From CAKOSP01 sp964371745 (lineage in GTDB: Bacteria; Bacillota_I; Bacilli_A; RF39; UBA660), in NCBI GenBank assembly GCA_964371745.1, contig CAYJNS010000001.1, positions 1 through 55,246 on the forward strand: DNA of 55,246 bases, read 5' to 3'. A program made the position numbers and the translations under genes. Within the stretch, counting starts at the first letter, position 1; each line of letters opens with the position of its first letter. Under the pieces are notes generated by a model. That model ran no database searches. It saw nothing but the letters and a program-made list of their open reading frames with translations, and was not told where the DNA came from. Positions 16,351 through 24,640 of this stretch are shown here, in pieces.

Positions 16351-17850
16351 ATGAAAAATATATTTAAATCTAAAAGAAATATTATGTTATTTATATTAGG
16401 TATACTAATAATAGGATTAGTGGCATTTACTATTACATATGCTTATGTTTCAGCAAATGCATCAGAACCTACTAAAACAGATGTAAATGTTACAGGTGAA
16501 GCATTACATGATTTATCATTTACTAGTGGTGATCCTCTTAATATATCACCTGGATCGCATAATTTAAATGATGCAAGCGGTAACTTAGTATCAACAACTA
16601 CAACTACTGCTACTCTTGTTAATAATGCATTAGAAGAAAGTGTAGTAGCGCAGGCTAACTATAGTTTATATTTACAAATAAATACTAATACATATGAATA
16701 CTCTACAGGTGATAGAAAAATACCCGAAATGATTTTAACTATTACAGATCCAAATGGAGACCTAGTAACAGAAAATGATTATTTTGATTATGTTTCAACA
16801 GCAAACTATGGAGATTATTTAGTACCAAATAATACTGAAGGCTTTGCAATAACAGGTTTTGATATAACTGAAGGAACAATTATTATACCAATAGTAGAAA
16901 ACTATCAAATAGATGCAGCAACAACTACTAATCATGAATGGACTATAACACTATCATTTATGAACTTAGATGAAGATCAATCAATTAATGCAGAAAAAAC
17001 ACTTGATGCAGAAATATTAATTCAAAAAACACCTATACCAACACTAGCATCTACTTTAATAGATACTCATTATCATGATACAGGTCTTTATCAACATACA
17101 ACAGAACTTGCTAATGGAGCAGGCGATGACAACTATAGATATTCAGGAAGTAATTCTATAGTAAATAAAAACTGGGTATGTTTTGGTAGTGATGCAGATG
17201 TTTGTCCAGATGCTAATAAATATAGAATAATAGGCATATTTGATGGAAATGTAAAATTAATTAAACAATTATCTATTGGAGCTATGAAGTGGGATTTAAA
17301 TGATGCGAAATGGGAAGGTGCCAATACTTCTTCTTTAGCAGTGGGTGTTGCAGATGATGCAGATATAAATAAATATTTAAATACAACTTTTTATAATAGT
17401 TTTAGTGATAAATATAAAGAAATTATATATCAGCAAAAACTATACATAGGTTATAATACAAATTTTCAATTATATGTGAAGCAGTATTTTGATTTAGAAA
17501 TTGTTGATCAAACTGTAAATAAATATAATATAGGATTAATGTATATTAGTGATTATGCTTGGAGCACAACAAAAAATTATTGGAAAACCACATTAAATTA
17601 TTATGGTGATGCGACATTAAGAGCTAATAATTGGCTATATTCAGGGATAACAGAATGGACAATTATTCCTAGAGGTTCTCAATTTATGATGCGTATAAAT
17701 TCTAATGGGTATCTTGATGCTTGGAATAGTCATGCTACCAATATTGGATATGCAGTCGGAGTTAGGCCATCATTTTACCTCAAATCAAACACAAGAATTG
17801 AATCTGGAACGGGAACATCTTCTGATCCATTTAGACTAATGTCTTGGTAA
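16351..17850 (+). CDS. TasA/SipW-substrate-like surface protein with C-terminal 'GVRP' domain
   Basis: The 499-residue product has a basic N-terminus, a membrane segment at about residues 12-33 ending TITYAYV, then a beta-rich module (to about residue 225) containing LSFTSGDPLNI and EMILTITDPNG and ending LDAEILIQ. The TyAyx-type ending of the signal is like the TasA/camelysin signals cleaved by SipW. The C-terminal half starts at NKNWVCFGSDADVC and ends with VGVRPSFYLKSNTRIES, resembling DUF6273-like domains of gut Bacillota surface proteins. It is a paralogue of the genes at 33245-43834. No LPxTG sorting motif is present. Export is likely; function is unknown. Confidence 0.75.
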   Translation: MKNIFKSKRNIMLFILGILIIGLVAFTITYAYVSANASEPTKTDVNVTGEALHDLSFTSGDPLNISPGSHNLNDASGNLVSTTTTTATLVNNALEESVVAQANYSLYLQINTNTYEYSTGDRKIPEMILTITDPNGDLVTENDYFDYVSTANYGDYLVPNNTEGFAITGFDITEGTIIIPIVENYQIDAATTTNHEWTITLSFMNLDEDQSINAEKTLDAEILIQKTPIPTLASTLIDTHYHDTGLYQHTTELANGAGDDNYRYSGSNSIVNKNWVCFGSDADVCPDANKYRIIGIFDGNVKLIKQLSIGAMKWDLNDAKWEGANTSSLAVGVADDADINKYLNTTFYNSFSDKYKEIIYQQKLYIGYNTNFQLYVKQYFDLEIVDQTVNKYNIGLMYISDYAWSTTKNYWKTTLNYYGDATLRANNWLYSGITEWTIIPRGSQFMMRINSNGYLDAWNSHATNIGYAVGVRPSFYLKSNTRIESGTGTSSDPFRLMSW

Positions 17851-17862
17851 ATAACATAAATA

Positions 17863-17891
17863 AAGTGTAATCATATTGATTATACTTTTTT
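17863..17891 (+). terminator. Terminator after the 16351 gene
   Basis: The stem AGTGTAATC (17864-17872) with GATTATACT (17878-17886, one G-U pair) is followed by six T residues. It overlaps the -35 box of the purA-fragment promoter. Confidence 0.7.
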
Positions 17892-17904
17892 AATACTATA
17901 TAAT
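17876..17904 (+). promoter_or_regulatory. Promoter upstream of the purA fragment
   Basis: TTGATT (17876-17881), 17 bases, TATAAT (17899-17904), followed by AGAGGGTT before the ATG. Transcription signals survive although the gene is broken. Confidence 0.65.
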
Positions 17905-17922
17905 TTTATTAAGAGGGTTAAC

Positions 17923-18468
17923 ATGGAATTTAATAAAAATGTTGTTGTTATAATGGGTCTTCAATATGGAGATGAAGGTAAAGGTAGAGCTGCTCACTAT
18001 GTATCAAGTGATGCTGGTTTAGTTATAAGAAGTACTGGAGGAAATAATGCAGGTCATACTGTTGTTATAGATGATGTTAAGTATGCACTACACTTAATAC
18101 CATCAGGTTTACTTAATAATGTTAAATCATTAATAGCTCCAGGGGTAGTTCTTAATTTAGATGTATTAAAAGAAGAAATTAATGTTATGAAAGATACTGG
18201 AGTAGATATAAGTAATTTATGTATATCTGATAGAGCGCATATTATACTTCCACATTATATGGCACTTGATGCAATATATGAATTATTTAAAGAAAAAGTA
18301 ATAGGTACTACTGGTAGAGGTATTGGTCCTGCTTAAGAACATAAAGCTAGGCGTACTGGTTTAAGAATGATTGATTTATTTTTAGATGATGAAGCATTAA
18401 TGGATAAAATAAGAGAAAATATGAAAGTATATAACTGTATTATATCTTCAAAAAAATTTCAAGCATAG
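17923..18468 (+). pseudogene. purA: Adenylosuccinate synthetase fragment with internal stop
   Basis: PurA makes adenylosuccinate from IMP and Asp in AMP synthesis. The first 137 codons are good PurA: GLQYGDEGKGRAAHYVSSDA, GGNNAGHTVVIDD, LHLIPSG and TTGRGIGPA. A TAA stop follows at 18334-18336 where relatives have Tyr. The frame continues with the PurA-like EHKARRTGLRMIDLFLDD and stops again at 18466-18468. Full enzymes have about 430 residues, so more than half is gone (catalytic GTP and IMP loops missing). In Bacillus purA lies in this chromosomal neighbourhood, so this may be the old locus or a partial duplicate. A sequence error alone would not explain the missing 3' half. Confidence 0.9.
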
Positions 18469-18552
18469 CTTATAAAAATGATTCATCTCAGTTTTATGAA
18501 AATAAAATTACTGAAAAAGATGTACCGTTTGTACATTTCTTTGTTGTTTTAC

Positions 18553-18652
18553 TTGCTATTAAAAGTATTATTTGTTATAATACTATCGAGTAATTACATT
18601 ACTCCTTGCTTTATTTTCATATAAAGCCAAATGACCAAAAGGAGGTGAAATG
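18553..18652 (+). promoter_or_regulatory. Promoter and structured leader of rpsF-ssb-rpsR
   Basis: The promoter is TTGCTA (18553-18558), 17 bases, TATAAT (18576-18581). The leader then has two small hairpins: GAGTAAT/ATTACTC around TAC (18588-18604), and GCTTTAT/ATAAAGC around TTTCAT (18608-18627). The AAAGGAGGTG ribosome site follows at about 18638-18647. Many rpsF leaders bind the S6:S18 complex for feedback; the conserved CCG bulge of that motif is not evident here. The stretch 18469-18552 shows no gene. Confidence 0.6.
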
Positions 18653-18943
18653 ATGACTAAATATGAAATCATGTTCATTGTTAAAACTAATATGGAAGAT
18701 GATGCAATTAAAAAGATTGCTGATAATGCTAAAGCTTTAATTAATGGGGATTCTAAAGTTATCGAATTTAAGGACTTAGGTAAGAAAAAACTTGCTTATG
18801 AAATTAAAAAAGAAGTTCAAGGTGCATACTATTTAATGATAGTTGAAGCTAGCCATGAAGTTATCAAAGAATTCGATCGTAAATGTTTAATAAATGAAAA
18901 CATACTAAGACACTTAGTAATAAAATTAGAAGGTGAAAAATAA
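18653..18943 (+). CDS. rpsF: 30S ribosomal protein S6
   Basis: S6 heterodimerises with S18 on the platform. The 96-residue product begins MTKYEIMFIVKTNMEDDAIK and has LGKKKLAYEIKKEVQGAYYL, the family core. ATG 18653 is preferred over ATG 18650 because of spacing from GGAGGTG and because relatives start M-x-K-Y-E. Its stop shares a base with the ssb start. Confidence 0.97.
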   Translation: MTKYEIMFIVKTNMEDDAIKKIADNAKALINGDSKVIEFKDLGKKKLAYEIKKEVQGAYYLMIVEASHEVIKEFDRKCLINENILRHLVIKLEGEK

Positions 18944-19410
18944 TGAATAAAGTTATATTAATGGGAAGATTTACTAGAGATCCTGAATCAAGAACAACAT
19001 CAGCAGGTTTAGAAGTAGCAAGGTTTAGTCTTGCTTGTAATGGAGAATTTGTTAATAAAAATGGAGAAAGAGAAGCAGAATTTATAAATTGTGTAGCCTT
19101 TGGTAATACTGCAAGCACACTTAATAAATTTTGTCATAAAGGTGATTTGATTTCTGCTGTAGGTAGAATTCGTAATGGTAGTTATGATGCTCAAGACGGA
19201 AGTAAAAGATATACAACTGATGTAATAGTTGAAAACTTTGAATTTACTTCATCAAGAGGTGGTAATAATAATCATTCACAAGCATCTAATTATGATAATC
19301 CATCATTTGATGTTCCAGCTCCTAAAGTTGAAACTACTGATGTGTCAAATGATCCATATAAAGATTTTAGTGAAGAAATTACACTATCTAGTGATGATTT
19401 ACCATTTTAA
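18943..19410 (+). CDS. ssb: Single-stranded DNA-binding protein
   Basis: SSB coats single-stranded DNA and recruits partners through its acidic tail. The OB fold is at residues 1-105 (MNKVILMGRFTRDPESRTT, FINCVAFGNTASTL, VGRIRNGSYDAQDGSKRYTT). A low-complexity linker follows, and the tip SSDDLPF is the partner-binding tail. It lies between rpsF and rpsR, the standard arrangement. Confidence 0.97.
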   Translation: MNKVILMGRFTRDPESRTTSAGLEVARFSLACNGEFVNKNGEREAEFINCVAFGNTASTLNKFCHKGDLISAVGRIRNGSYDAQDGSKRYTTDVIVENFEFTSSRGGNNNHSQASNYDNPSFDVPAPKVETTDVSNDPYKDFSEEITLSSDDLPF

Positions 19411-19435
19411 TTAATTAAAGAAAGGAAGATTAATA

Positions 19436-19651
19436 ATGGCTGAATTTTATCGTAAAAAGAAAAAAATATGTCAAATGTGTGCTGGAAAGTCACTTAATTA
19501 TAAAGATGTACCTATCATATTAAAATATGTTAGTGAGAAAGGTAAAATATTACCTAGAAGAATGAGCGGAGCTTGTGCTAAGCATCAAAGACATATTGCA
19601 ACTCAAGTTAAATATGCAAGATTTATGGCTTTAATACCATATGTAAAGTAG
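19436..19651 (+). CDS. rpsR: 30S ribosomal protein S18
   Basis: The 71-residue product has the zinc-type N-terminus KKICQMCAGK, the block NYKDVPIILKYVSEKGKILP and the S18 signature RRMSGACAKHQRHIATQVKY. AAAGGAAG precedes the ATG. It is the last gene of the operon and is followed directly by a terminator. Confidence 0.97.
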   Translation: MAEFYRKKKKICQMCAGKSLNYKDVPIILKYVSEKGKILPRRMSGACAKHQRHIATQVKYARFMALIPYVK

Positions 19652-19672
19652 TACTTAGTACTATTTTTTTTT
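19649..19672 (+). terminator. Terminator of the rpsF-ssb-rpsR operon
   Basis: TAGTA (19649-19653) pairs with TACTA (19659-19663) around CTTAG, and nine T residues follow. The stop codon is in the left arm. Confidence 0.7.
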
Positions 19673-19678
19673 GCTTTA

Positions 19679-19744
19679 TTTTATTTCGGTATTCCAAAAT
19701 AAAACTTAAAAAAAGAAATTAGTTTCGATACACCAAAATAAAAT
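19679..19744. repeat. Two copies of a TTTYGRTAYNYCAAAATAA motif
   Basis: The first (19679-19704) is an imperfect palindrome, TTTTATTTCGG/CCAAAATAAAA around TATT with one mismatch. The second (19717-19744) has core GTTTCGATACACCAAAATAA. Both resemble the palindrome at 16243-16272. The rest of this 180-base gap contains only the next promoter. Confidence 0.6.
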
Positions 19745-19779
19745 TTTGTAATAATATATAAGATAAATAAGTATTTTTC

Positions 19780-19808
19780 TTGCATTAAATAGATACAAAT
19801 GATATTAT
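19780..19808 (+). promoter_or_regulatory. Promoter of the 19832 gene
   Basis: TTGCAT (19780-19785), 17 bases, TATTAT (19803-19808). CTGGAGGC (19821-19828) is the ribosome site. Confidence 0.55.
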
Positions 19809-19831
19809 AATTTATAATTACTGGAGGCATT

Positions 19832-21007
19832 ATGAACAAAGTTTGGATATATAAAGTGAAAAAAGAAATAACAAAATATTTAGTTGATTATTTTGGTGAA
19901 GAATACAAAAGTAAAATAGTAAAAGTAATTGATAATTTTATATGGATTCCAATATATCAAAACTTAGAACTTATTAATTATATTGAAGTAAAAAAGTATA
20001 AAAATGAATATATAGATGAGGGATCATTTTTATATAAATACTATATTGATTTAAAAGATAAATATAATTCAGAAAAAGATATAAGTCATAAACTAAAAGA
20101 AAGTAATGATATAAAACTATTTAAAGAATATATAAATAGTATACTTAAATTTTTAATTGAAGAAGATAAAGAAGTGATACTTAATACTACTTTTGAAAAT
20201 ATAGATTTTTCTAAATTAAAAGGCTATAATATATTTTTTGGTAAAGATATGGACGAAACATATATTTTATTAGAAAATAATAAATCATTTAGCCAAATTA
20301 AAAATAAATATATTAAAAATAATATGCAACAATATCTTCATTTTTTAGATATTACATCTTTTAAAGAAGTTTGTTTTCATTTAGGTAAAAGTTTAAAAAA
20401 AAATGATTTAGAAGAAATTTTTGAAAAGATTATGTATTATTATCAAGAAAATACTACATATGATAATATATCTTTTATTAAAAAAGATAATACGACTATA
20501 CTTTTATACAATCCATTTAATTCCACTCATTCAATTCAAAGTTCAGTAATATCCACTATTATTAATGAAGTGTTTTTTAAAACTTTATATAATGAGAATA
20601 ATAAAGTTGGTTACATAAAAACATTAGTTTCTAATGCATATGCAACTGAAATATTAGAAAAAATGTATGAAGATAATTTTATAATTATAGATAAAGAAGA
20701 TTTTGCCGAAGATAAACTTAAAAATAGTTTATTAGTTAACTCTAAATATATTAAAGAAGTTTTAGATATAGATAAGGATTATTTTATCAAGATGATTATG
20801 GAGTATTCGAATGGGGAAAATAATAGTTATAGTGATTTGAATTTTTATTTATATATTTTTGGCGATGAAGGAATGGATTATTTATTTGATTTAGTAGATG
20901 TAATAAGAAATCCTTATTGTACTAGAGACATTAAATTATCTCAACTAACTAAAACTGTAGAAAAAGTAAAAATACGCGTAAATGAATTAAATCATGAAAA
21001 AATATAA
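19832..21007 (+). CDS. Hypothetical protein, 391 residues
   Basis: I do not recognise this family. The product is soluble, Lys/Asn/Ile-rich, with no signal peptide, membrane segment, Walker motif or HExxH. It begins MNKVWIYKVKKEITKYLVDY. A stretch around residues 225-250 (YNPFNSTHSIQSSVISTIIN) and a C-terminal helical part could be structural. It has its own promoter and ribosome site and is flanked by terminators, so it is a monocistronic gene. It starts the island between rpsR and rplI. The palindromic motif copies upstream may be its control region (inference). Confidence 0.6.
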   Translation: MNKVWIYKVKKEITKYLVDYFGEEYKSKIVKVIDNFIWIPIYQNLELINYIEVKKYKNEYIDEGSFLYKYYIDLKDKYNSEKDISHKLKESNDIKLFKEYINSILKFLIEEDKEVILNTTFENIDFSKLKGYNIFFGKDMDETYILLENNKSFSQIKNKYIKNNMQQYLHFLDITSFKEVCFHLGKSLKKNDLEEIFEKIMYYYQENTTYDNISFIKKDNTTILLYNPFNSTHSIQSSVISTIINEVFFKTLYNENNKVGYIKTLVSNAYATEILEKMYEDNFIIIDKEDFAEDKLKNSLLVNSKYIKEVLDIDKDYFIKMIMEYSNGENNSYSDLNFYLYIFGDEGMDYLFDLVDVIRNPYCTRDIKLSQLTKTVEKVKIRVNELNHEKI

Positions 21008-21025
21008 CAAGATTATATTTTTTTT
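20997..21025. terminator. AT-only hairpin with T-run after the 19832 gene
   Basis: An 11-base stem pairs AAAAAATATAA (20997-21007) with TTATATTTTTT (21013-21023), loop CAAGA. It ends in a run of T and could act in both directions, but it lacks G-C pairs and is weak. Confidence 0.5.
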
Positions 21026-21055
21026 GTTATTTTACATTAATTATATATATTATTA

Positions 21056-21084
21056 TTAAGTTTTTATTAAAAATGATGTATAAT
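21056..21084 (+). promoter_or_regulatory. Promoter of the four-gene operon 21104-25138
   Basis: TTAAGT (21056-21061), 17 bases, TATAAT (21079-21084). AGTGGTGA before the ATG is the ribosome site. Confidence 0.5.
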
Positions 21085-21103
21085 GGTTATAGTGGTGAAA
21101 TAA

Positions 21104-22108
21104 ATGAAGAAAAAAAGAAAATTAAAAATAATACCTTTATTAACTATTTTAGGTATAATAGGTGCAGCTGCATATTTAACTATAACAGAGTTAAATGCTC
21201 AAAAAGCTTTAGAAGCAGAATATGCTGAGGCAGAAAAGTTAAGGATTTTGGAAGAAGAAAGATTAGAAAATGTAAATAATTGTCTAATTGATACAGCAAG
21301 TGGATTTAACCCAACAAGTGAATATAATATAGGTGTTACTAACTTAACTAATAGTGCAGGTACGTATTCAGTTATATATAAAGAGTTAGTAGATGATAAT
21401 TTAATACTTGGAACTAATTTAGAGCATCTATTTTATGGTGAAAGTACTGTAAAATTACCTTTTGCTATATATATATATGAGCTTGCTAAAAGTGATCCAA
21501 GTATATTAACAAAAGAGTTATATTTTAAAGAATCTAACAGAGTTGGTGGCTCAGGTATTATGCAAAATATGGATTTATCTAGAAGCTTTAGTGTTAAAGA
21601 ATTAGTTAAATATATGGTTGAAGAAAGTGATAATATAGCGTTTTATATGCTCCTTGATGAGTTTCCAAAAGTTGGTGCTCAAGAATTTTGGGAAGGAAAA
21701 GGCGCTTACTCTACATTTGATGGAACAGATAAATTTGGCCATTTAAAAGCTAATGATGCTTTGATATATATGCAGTATGCTTATAATTTAATTAAAGGTG
21801 AAGATTCTTTTTATGATGAACTTTTAACTAATATGATAAACGCTAATAAGTCGTGTGTTAATTGTTATTTTAATGATAGTATAAGTACTGATATGTATTT
21901 TAAATATGGAGGTCCAACATCTGCATATCATGAACTAGCAATAGTAAATGATGAAAAGCCATATATATTAATAGTTTTAACCGAAATTGCAAATACTAAT
22001 TATGCATCAGTATTACCAAGTATAAGTTTAGAAGTAAGTAAGTTACATGATATGTACTGGGATGAAAAAAATGAGTTTTGTGAAAATAAATTTCCTAAGA
22101 AAGGATAG
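21104..22108 (+). CDS. Class A beta-lactamase-like serine hydrolase, membrane-anchored
   Basis: An N-terminal membrane segment (about residues 8-26) and a coiled-coil-like Ala/Glu stretch lead to a penicillin-recognising serine hydrolase fold. The three active-site boxes are S114-T-V-K117, S175-D-N177, and K267-Y-G in place of KTG. The Tyr at the KTG position and the anchor argue for a cell-wall-related or unknown substrate rather than a secreted resistance enzyme. Two cysteines lie near residues 251 and 254. It is first in an operon, two bases before the aminotransferase. True beta-lactam hydrolysis cannot be judged from sequence. Confidence 0.8.
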   Translation: MKKKRKLKIIPLLTILGIIGAAAYLTITELNAQKALEAEYAEAEKLRILEEERLENVNNCLIDTASGFNPTSEYNIGVTNLTNSAGTYSVIYKELVDDNLILGTNLEHLFYGESTVKLPFAIYIYELAKSDPSILTKELYFKESNRVGGSGIMQNMDLSRSFSVKELVKYMVEESDNIAFYMLLDEFPKVGAQEFWEGKGAYSTFDGTDKFGHLKANDALIYMQYAYNLIKGEDSFYDELLTNMINANKSCVNCYFNDSISTDMYFKYGGPTSAYHELAIVNDEKPYILIVLTEIANTNYASVLPSISLEVSKLHDMYWDEKNEFCENKFPKKG

Positions 22109-22110
22109 TA

Positions 22111-23751
22111 ATGAAAAATAAGATAAAAAAGTATATTAAAAAAGTAGTTAAATGGGATGAAAATATGGAAGTGGGTTCATTTGATGAAAAAAAGTTTCCT
22201 AAATCTTTGAAAGAATATTGTAAAGAAAATCCAGAAATTTTATCTGAACATAGAAGTATTGGAAAAAGATATGATAGAAAAGAGTTTTCTCCTGAAATAA
22301 AAAAAATAGGTGAAGCTTTTGACTTTTTTTCTAAAGATGTACATGCTTTTGCTGATAAAAGTGTAAAAAGCAGAACAGAATATGATAATTTTCAAAGCGG
22401 TACACCAATTGATTTTTACCCATTTCCCCCAGCGCTTGCTGCTGTAAAAAAAGGATTAAATAGTAAAAAGTTATATATGTATCCAACTGGTACTGGTAAT
22501 GCAAGAAGTAAAAAGAAATTTTTAGAATATTTACTGCGTGAAGGATTTAAAAAAGAAAAAAGTGATAACTATGATGGAGTAAGCATAGATAATATAGCTT
22601 TTACAGCATCAATCAGTTTAGCTTACTCTATGATTATAAAACTAATAGCAAGACCGGAAGATGTTATTATTTTAACTGGACCTAATTATGGCCTTTTTGC
22701 TATTGAAGCAGATAGATATGATGCAAGAGTAGAAATTTCACCTTTAAAAGAAGAAGATAATTGGTATGTTAATAGCAAAGACTTAGCAAAAAAAATAGAT
22801 GATGTAAATAAATCATTAAAGAAAAAGTTTTCGGGTAAACTTGATTATACACCTAAAGTAGTTGCTTTTTTAAATATGAATCCTCATAATCCAATAGCTA
22901 CAGTTATGAACAAAAAAAATGAAGAGTTATTAAATGCAATAGGTGATGTATGTCTAGATAAAGGTGTATTTGTAATAGATGATTTAATATATAGGGATTT
23001 AGGATATGATAGAGAGGCTTTAGCTCTTCCTATGGCAATGAATCCAAAATATTTTAATAATACTATTTCTTTGTTTGGAATATCTAAATCTTTTGGTTTA
23101 GCATCACTTAGGTCTGGCGTGATTGTTGCACCAATACCTTTAATTAGAAAGTTTAGTGATGTGACATTTCAAACAATACTTTCGATGCCAACACCACAAG
23201 TTGATGCATGCATAGGTGCATTTAATGGAAGTAATTCAAGATATAAAGCTTACAAAAAATATATGGATAAATTAATACCACTTTATAAATACCAATATTA
23301 TTTATTTAGAGTGTTATTAAATGGACTAGATGACTTAGATAATTTAGTTAATGAAGGTTATAAAAAAAGAGATGTTAAGTATTTAAAAAGTATTATAAAA
23401 AGCGATATTATAATAAATATCCCTAATAATAAAATTAAAAATAAAGAAAAGTATTTAAAAGGTATACCGAATGTTGACATAAGAAAAAAAACAGATCCGG
23501 TTTCAGGTTTTTTTGCTGTACTTGATTTTACAAAATTAAAAGGTATGAAAAATAATGATATTGTTATTAACTCTGATAAAGATTTATTAAAATATTTATA
23601 TATAAAAGGAAAGGTTCAGTTTATTATGGGTAGTAGTATCTCTTGGCCTTATGAAGATGAAATAATAGCTAGAATCAGTTTTTCATTAAGTTTAAAAGCA
23701 TTAGTTGAAGTAATGTGTATTATAAACGATGCTGTAAGGGAATTAAAATGA
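22111..23751 (+). CDS. PLP-dependent class I/II aminotransferase
   Basis: Fold-type I PLP enzyme of 546 residues, longer than the usual 390-440. The cofactor lysine is K326 in GISKSFGLASLRSG, with D290 (VFVIDDLIYRDLG) for the PLP nitrogen and N260 in NMNPHNPIA. An insertion between about residues 390 and 440 (Lys/Asn-rich) and an N-terminal 80-residue extension account for the extra length. The substrate is not predictable; length recalls aspartate 4-decarboxylase/aminotransferases, but the sequence match is weak. Its TGA overlaps the ATG of the ATP-grasp gene, implying a common pathway. Confidence 0.85.
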   Translation: MKNKIKKYIKKVVKWDENMEVGSFDEKKFPKSLKEYCKENPEILSEHRSIGKRYDRKEFSPEIKKIGEAFDFFSKDVHAFADKSVKSRTEYDNFQSGTPIDFYPFPPALAAVKKGLNSKKLYMYPTGTGNARSKKKFLEYLLREGFKKEKSDNYDGVSIDNIAFTASISLAYSMIIKLIARPEDVIILTGPNYGLFAIEADRYDARVEISPLKEEDNWYVNSKDLAKKIDDVNKSLKKKFSGKLDYTPKVVAFLNMNPHNPIATVMNKKNEELLNAIGDVCLDKGVFVIDDLIYRDLGYDREALALPMAMNPKYFNNTISLFGISKSFGLASLRSGVIVAPIPLIRKFSDVTFQTILSMPTPQVDACIGAFNGSNSRYKAYKKYMDKLIPLYKYQYYLFRVLLNGLDDLDNLVNEGYKKRDVKYLKSIIKSDIIINIPNNKIKNKEKYLKGIPNVDIRKKTDPVSGFFAVLDFTKLKGMKNNDIVINSDKDLLKYLYIKGKVQFIMGSSISWPYEDEIIARISFSLSLKALVEVMCIINDAVRELK

Positions 23752-24638
23752 GTACATTTAGTAAGCTTAAAAAAGCAAAATTTATTATGCATGGTAAATA
23801 TTTTGATCTGATCAATAAAAATAAATATACAAAAAAAGTTGCTTTAATAACTAGTAAAAAATATAAAAATAAACTTTATGAAGATTTATATGTTAAAAAA
23901 GCACTTAATAAAGAACACATTTTATGTGATATTTTAGCATATGAAGATAATTTATCTTTAGAAAAGTATGATTTAGTGATAATAAGAACTATATGGGGTT
24001 ATCAAAATAATCTAACTAAATTTTATAAATTCTTGGATATGCTAAGAGATAATGATATTAAAGTATATAATGATATTAATATTATTAGAGATAATGTTAA
24101 TAAAGAACTTCAATATAATTTATTTTTAGAAAATAATATTAAAACAATGGGAAGTACATTTTATAATGATGTAAGAGAAATAAAAATGAATGGGAGATTT
24201 GTTGTAAAACCAGTTATATCAGCAAGTGGTAATAATACCTATTTATGTAATAATACATGTAATCATGATATTAAAGGTAGAGTCATGGTTCAAAAATATT
24301 TCGATGCAATAAAAAATGGGGAGTATTCTTTAATATATTTTAATAATAAATTTAGCTATGCTATCAAAAGATATCCTGGTATAATTTTTAACAAAAAAAG
24401 TTTAGAATACATTGATAATATTGATGAAGATTTACTTATCTTTGGTAATAATATATCTAAGCTTTATCCAAATAATTTATTTTTAAGAATTGATATAATA
24501 GATGATGATAAAAATTATTTGGTACTTGAAACTGAAGCAGTTGATCCAAGTTTCTTCCTTGACTCTATTAAAGATAAAACCATATTAAATGAAAAACTAA
24601 CTGAATACGTTACAGCAATTAAAAATAAAATGGAGTAA
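23748..24638 (+). CDS. ATP-grasp family ligase-like protein
   Basis: The 296-residue product resembles ATP-grasp carboxylate-amine ligases related to the cycloserine ligase DcsG. Matching blocks are YDLVIIRTIWGYQNNLTKFY (usual WDY block), YNDINIIRDNVNKELQYN, GRFVVKPVISASGNNTY (ATP-binding Lys) and MVQKYFDAIKNGEYSLIYF. The C-terminal metal region is RIDIIDDDKNYLVLETEAVD. I start at ATG 23748, which overlaps the aminotransferase stop and has AAGGGA upstream. Together with the PLP enzyme it suggests synthesis of an amide or peptide-like small molecule (inference). Confidence 0.75.
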   Translation: MSTFSKLKKAKFIMHGKYFDLINKNKYTKKVALITSKKYKNKLYEDLYVKKALNKEHILCDILAYEDNLSLEKYDLVIIRTIWGYQNNLTKFYKFLDMLRDNDIKVYNDINIIRDNVNKELQYNLFLENNIKTMGSTFYNDVREIKMNGRFVVKPVISASGNNTYLCNNTCNHDIKGRVMVQKYFDAIKNGEYSLIYFNNKFSYAIKRYPGIIFNKKSLEYIDNIDEDLLIFGNNISKLYPNNLFLRIDIIDDDKNYLVLETEAVDPSFFLDSIKDKTILNEKLTEYVTAIKNKME

Positions 24639-24640
24639 CA

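Noticed and set aside
18588..18652. S6:S18-binding leader motif before rpsF
   Set aside because: Hairpins are present, but the conserved CCG bulge of the known motif is not evident, so only a structured leader is claimed.
22111..23751. Firm call of aspartate 4-decarboxylase (AsdA)
   Set aside because: Only length and general fold agree; recognisable AsdA blocks are lacking, so the substrate is left open.
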